NCBI GenBank assembly: GCA_012719335.1
Contig: JAAYAO010000477.1
Location: 1-6,187 of the forward strand
DNA length: 6,187 bases
Source of the DNA: Propionibacterium sp.
Lineage (GTDB): Bacteria > Actinomycetota > Actinomycetes > Propionibacteriales > Propionibacteriaceae
Direction: 5' to 3'
A program made the position numbers and the translations under genes. A model generated the notes under the pieces. It searched no databases. It was not told the DNA's origin and saw only the letters and a program-made list of their open reading frames with translations. Shown here one piece after another: positions 4,943 through 6,187 of the stretch (position 1 is its first letter; every line of letters starts with the position of its first letter).

Positions 4943-6187
4943 CAGCTCTTGGTCACCTCGACCCAGGTATCGAGCTGCGCGGCGCCACCACCGATCGGGT
5001 CGGACATTCCGCCGCCGCCGACGAGGGTCTCGTCGATCAGCAGGTCGTTGACGGCGAAACCGGCATCGCGCGGTCCGGCGTAGCCGGTCTCCTCGTGTTG
5101 GGGTGTGACCAACTTGGCCGAGGACTGGTGTCCGTATTCACCGGGCGGTTCGATCGTCTCGCCGTCGATCTCGACGGCTCTGGCCCCGTATTCGCGCATG
5201 CCGAAGGTCGCGTCCGCGCCCACGATGCCGGGTCGGATCGCCTCGGTCAGCAGCGCGATCCCGGTGACGGTGGCGCTCGGCGAGGCGATCGTGATGGTGT
5301 CGCCGGTTTCGATGCCCCGGGGCCGGGCGTCCGCCGGGTTGATGGAGACGAAGTTGGACGGGCGCACCTCACGCAACCACGCGGAGCCCGCCGTGCGGTG
5401 GGTTCCCTGTTGACGTGCCTTCCAGTTGATGAAGTGCAGGGGGTATCCGTCCCGCGGGATCGGGTCACCGTTGGCCAACCGCGGGTCGCGCAGTGCGGCC
5501 AGGCCGTCGAACGACTCCCCGGTCATCGGGTCCTTCGCCGCGGCGACCTTCGGGTCGTAGAACTGGCACAGCCCGTTGTACCGGTACTTCAGCAGGTCGC
5601 CCTCGTAGCCGTTGGCGTGGTCCGGGCCATGCCCTTCGAAGCGGCCACCCCGGTTGAGCACATACACGACCTTGGGCCATTCCTCCGCGCTGACGGCTTC
5701 CTTCCAGACCCGCTCGTCATAGGCGTCCTTGAGGTAGCGTTGCCGCGTCTCGCTGAAGATCGACTGTTCCTCGGCGTCGGCATCGGGCACCGGCTCGGCA
5801 CCGGCGAAGGCGACATTGGCCGCCATCTTGAGCCAATAGTCCTCGTTGGTGTTCCAATGGTTGCCGGGCCCGAAGGCGTCCGCCCCGACCCCGGGCAGGC
5901 CGAGTGCCTTGCCGAGTTCGAGATAGGTCACCTCGACGGGGCGGGGCCCCTCGAACGCCCGGGTTGTCGGCTGACCGAGCTGGGTCACGGCGTACTGCTG
6001 CGATGGGTAGATCGATTCCTGGGTGAACCGCTCGAGGTAGCTGTTGTCGGGCAGCAGCAGATCGGCATACCGGGAGGTGTCACCGACGACGAGGTCGAAA
6101 CAGACCAGGAGTTTGATCTTGTCGGTGTTCTGCAGGGTCTTCGCCTGACGGTGCGCTCCCGGCGAGGAGTTCAGCGGTGAATGCCGA
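4942..6187 (-). CDS. Molybdopterin-dependent oxidoreductase, tetrathionate reductase subunit A-like, C-terminal 414 residues (5' end cut by window)
   Basis: This is the catalytic subunit of a DMSO-reductase-superfamily enzyme that would reduce (or oxidise) a sulfur, arsenic or similar compound using bis-MGD molybdenum or tungsten. The frame is open from 6187 to the TGA at 4942-4944; the GTG at 5988 is internal and not the start. The visible part begins in the MGD-binding region: LLVCFDLVVGDTSRYADLLLPDNSYLERF is a typical family segment. Then come NTNEDYWLKMAANVAFAG and WPKVVYVLNRGGRFEGHG with MTGESFDGLAAL, which from memory resemble TtrA most. The C-terminal MGD-binding domain follows (about 249-366 of the visible part): HFINWKARQQGTHRT, then FVSINPADARPRGIETGDTI. 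The N-terminal [4Fe-4S] motif, Tat signal and metal ligand are outside the window, so location and substrate remain open; polysulfide, thiosulfate or arsenate enzymes are alternatives. The gene directly precedes the polyferredoxin gene in the same operon. Confidence 0.88.
   Translation of the reverse strand, partial: RHSPLNSSPGAHRQAKTLQNTDKIKLLVCFDLVVGDTSRYADLLLPDNSYLERFTQESIYPSQQYAVTQLGQPTTRAFEGPRPVEVTYLELGKALGLPGVGADAFGPGNHWNTNEDYWLKMAANVAFAGAEPVPDADAEEQSIFSETRQRYLKDAYDERVWKEAVSAEEWPKVVYVLNRGGRFEGHGPDHANGYEGDLLKYRYNGLCQFYDPKVAAAKDPMTGESFDGLAALRDPRLANGDPIPRDGYPLHFINWKARQQGTHRTAGSAWLREVRPSNFVSINPADARPRGIETGDTITIASPSATVTGIALLTEAIRPGIVGADATFGMREYGARAVEIDGETIEPPGEYGHQSSAKLVTPQHEETGYAGPRDAGFAVNDLLIDETLVGGGGMSDPIGGGAAQLDTWVEVTKS

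Noticed and set aside
5986..5988. GTG at 5988 as the start of the molybdoenzyme
   Set aside because: The frame continues open and family-like upstream to the window edge (DLVVGDTSRYADLLLPDNSYLERF), so this GTG is an internal valine.
5095..6180. Plus-strand open frame of 361 codons opposite the molybdoenzyme gene
   Set aside because: It is antisense to a clear oxidoreductase coding region; the open frame is explained by high GC and the codon bias of the real gene.

Overview
This is a GC-rich window whose gene content points to an actinobacterium, probably a facultative or anaerobic member of the Propionibacteriaceae or a relative. The evidence is the GC-rich codon use, an actinobacterial-type hrcA-dnaJ pair, a DtxR/IdeR-like iron box, and intergenic repeats of the TTCGAC...CTCAACC kind that I associate with such genomes. 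The family-level placement is an inference. No RNA gene, CRISPR array, insertion sequence or phage gene was seen.

Layout. (1) 1-382, minus strand: the N-terminal part of a secreted lipoprotein, the substrate-binding component of an ABC importer and most likely for ferric iron. A sigma70-like promoter and an overlapping iron box lie just upstream. (2) 503-2699, minus strand: a two-gene heat-shock operon, hrcA then dnaJ, 13 nt apart, with a CIRCE operator (2723-2749) at the predicted transcription start. (3) 2843-3694, plus strand: a metallo-beta-lactamase-fold hydrolase divergent from hrcA, with a possible leaderless start. (4) 3695-3856: a convergent intergenic region holding a perfect 20-bp tandem duplication that begins inside the preceding gene, and two copies of an intergenic repeat, one interrupted by a perfect 10-bp hairpin. 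(5) 3857-6187, minus strand: an anaerobic-respiration unit. It consists of the C-terminal 414 residues of a molybdopterin oxidoreductase resembling tetrathionate reductase subunit A, followed with a 1-nt TGATG overlap by an unusual cysteine-rich polyferredoxin.

How the parts work together. HrcA should repress its own operon through CIRCE and so control DnaJ supply. The iron-uptake gene should be repressed by an iron-loaded DtxR/IdeR regulator. The oxidoreductase and polyferredoxin are tightly coupled and probably form, or feed, one electron-transfer chain to a sulfur oxyanion or a related acceptor. The membrane anchor, the usual Fe-S subunit and any chaperone are not visible and would have to lie beyond 6187 or elsewhere. 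The most distinctive item is the polyferredoxin: four [4Fe-4S] motifs split in two pairs, a five-cysteine middle domain, an internal twin-arginine-like motif and a C-terminal zinc-ribbon-like motif. I do not see clear evidence of a wholly new system.
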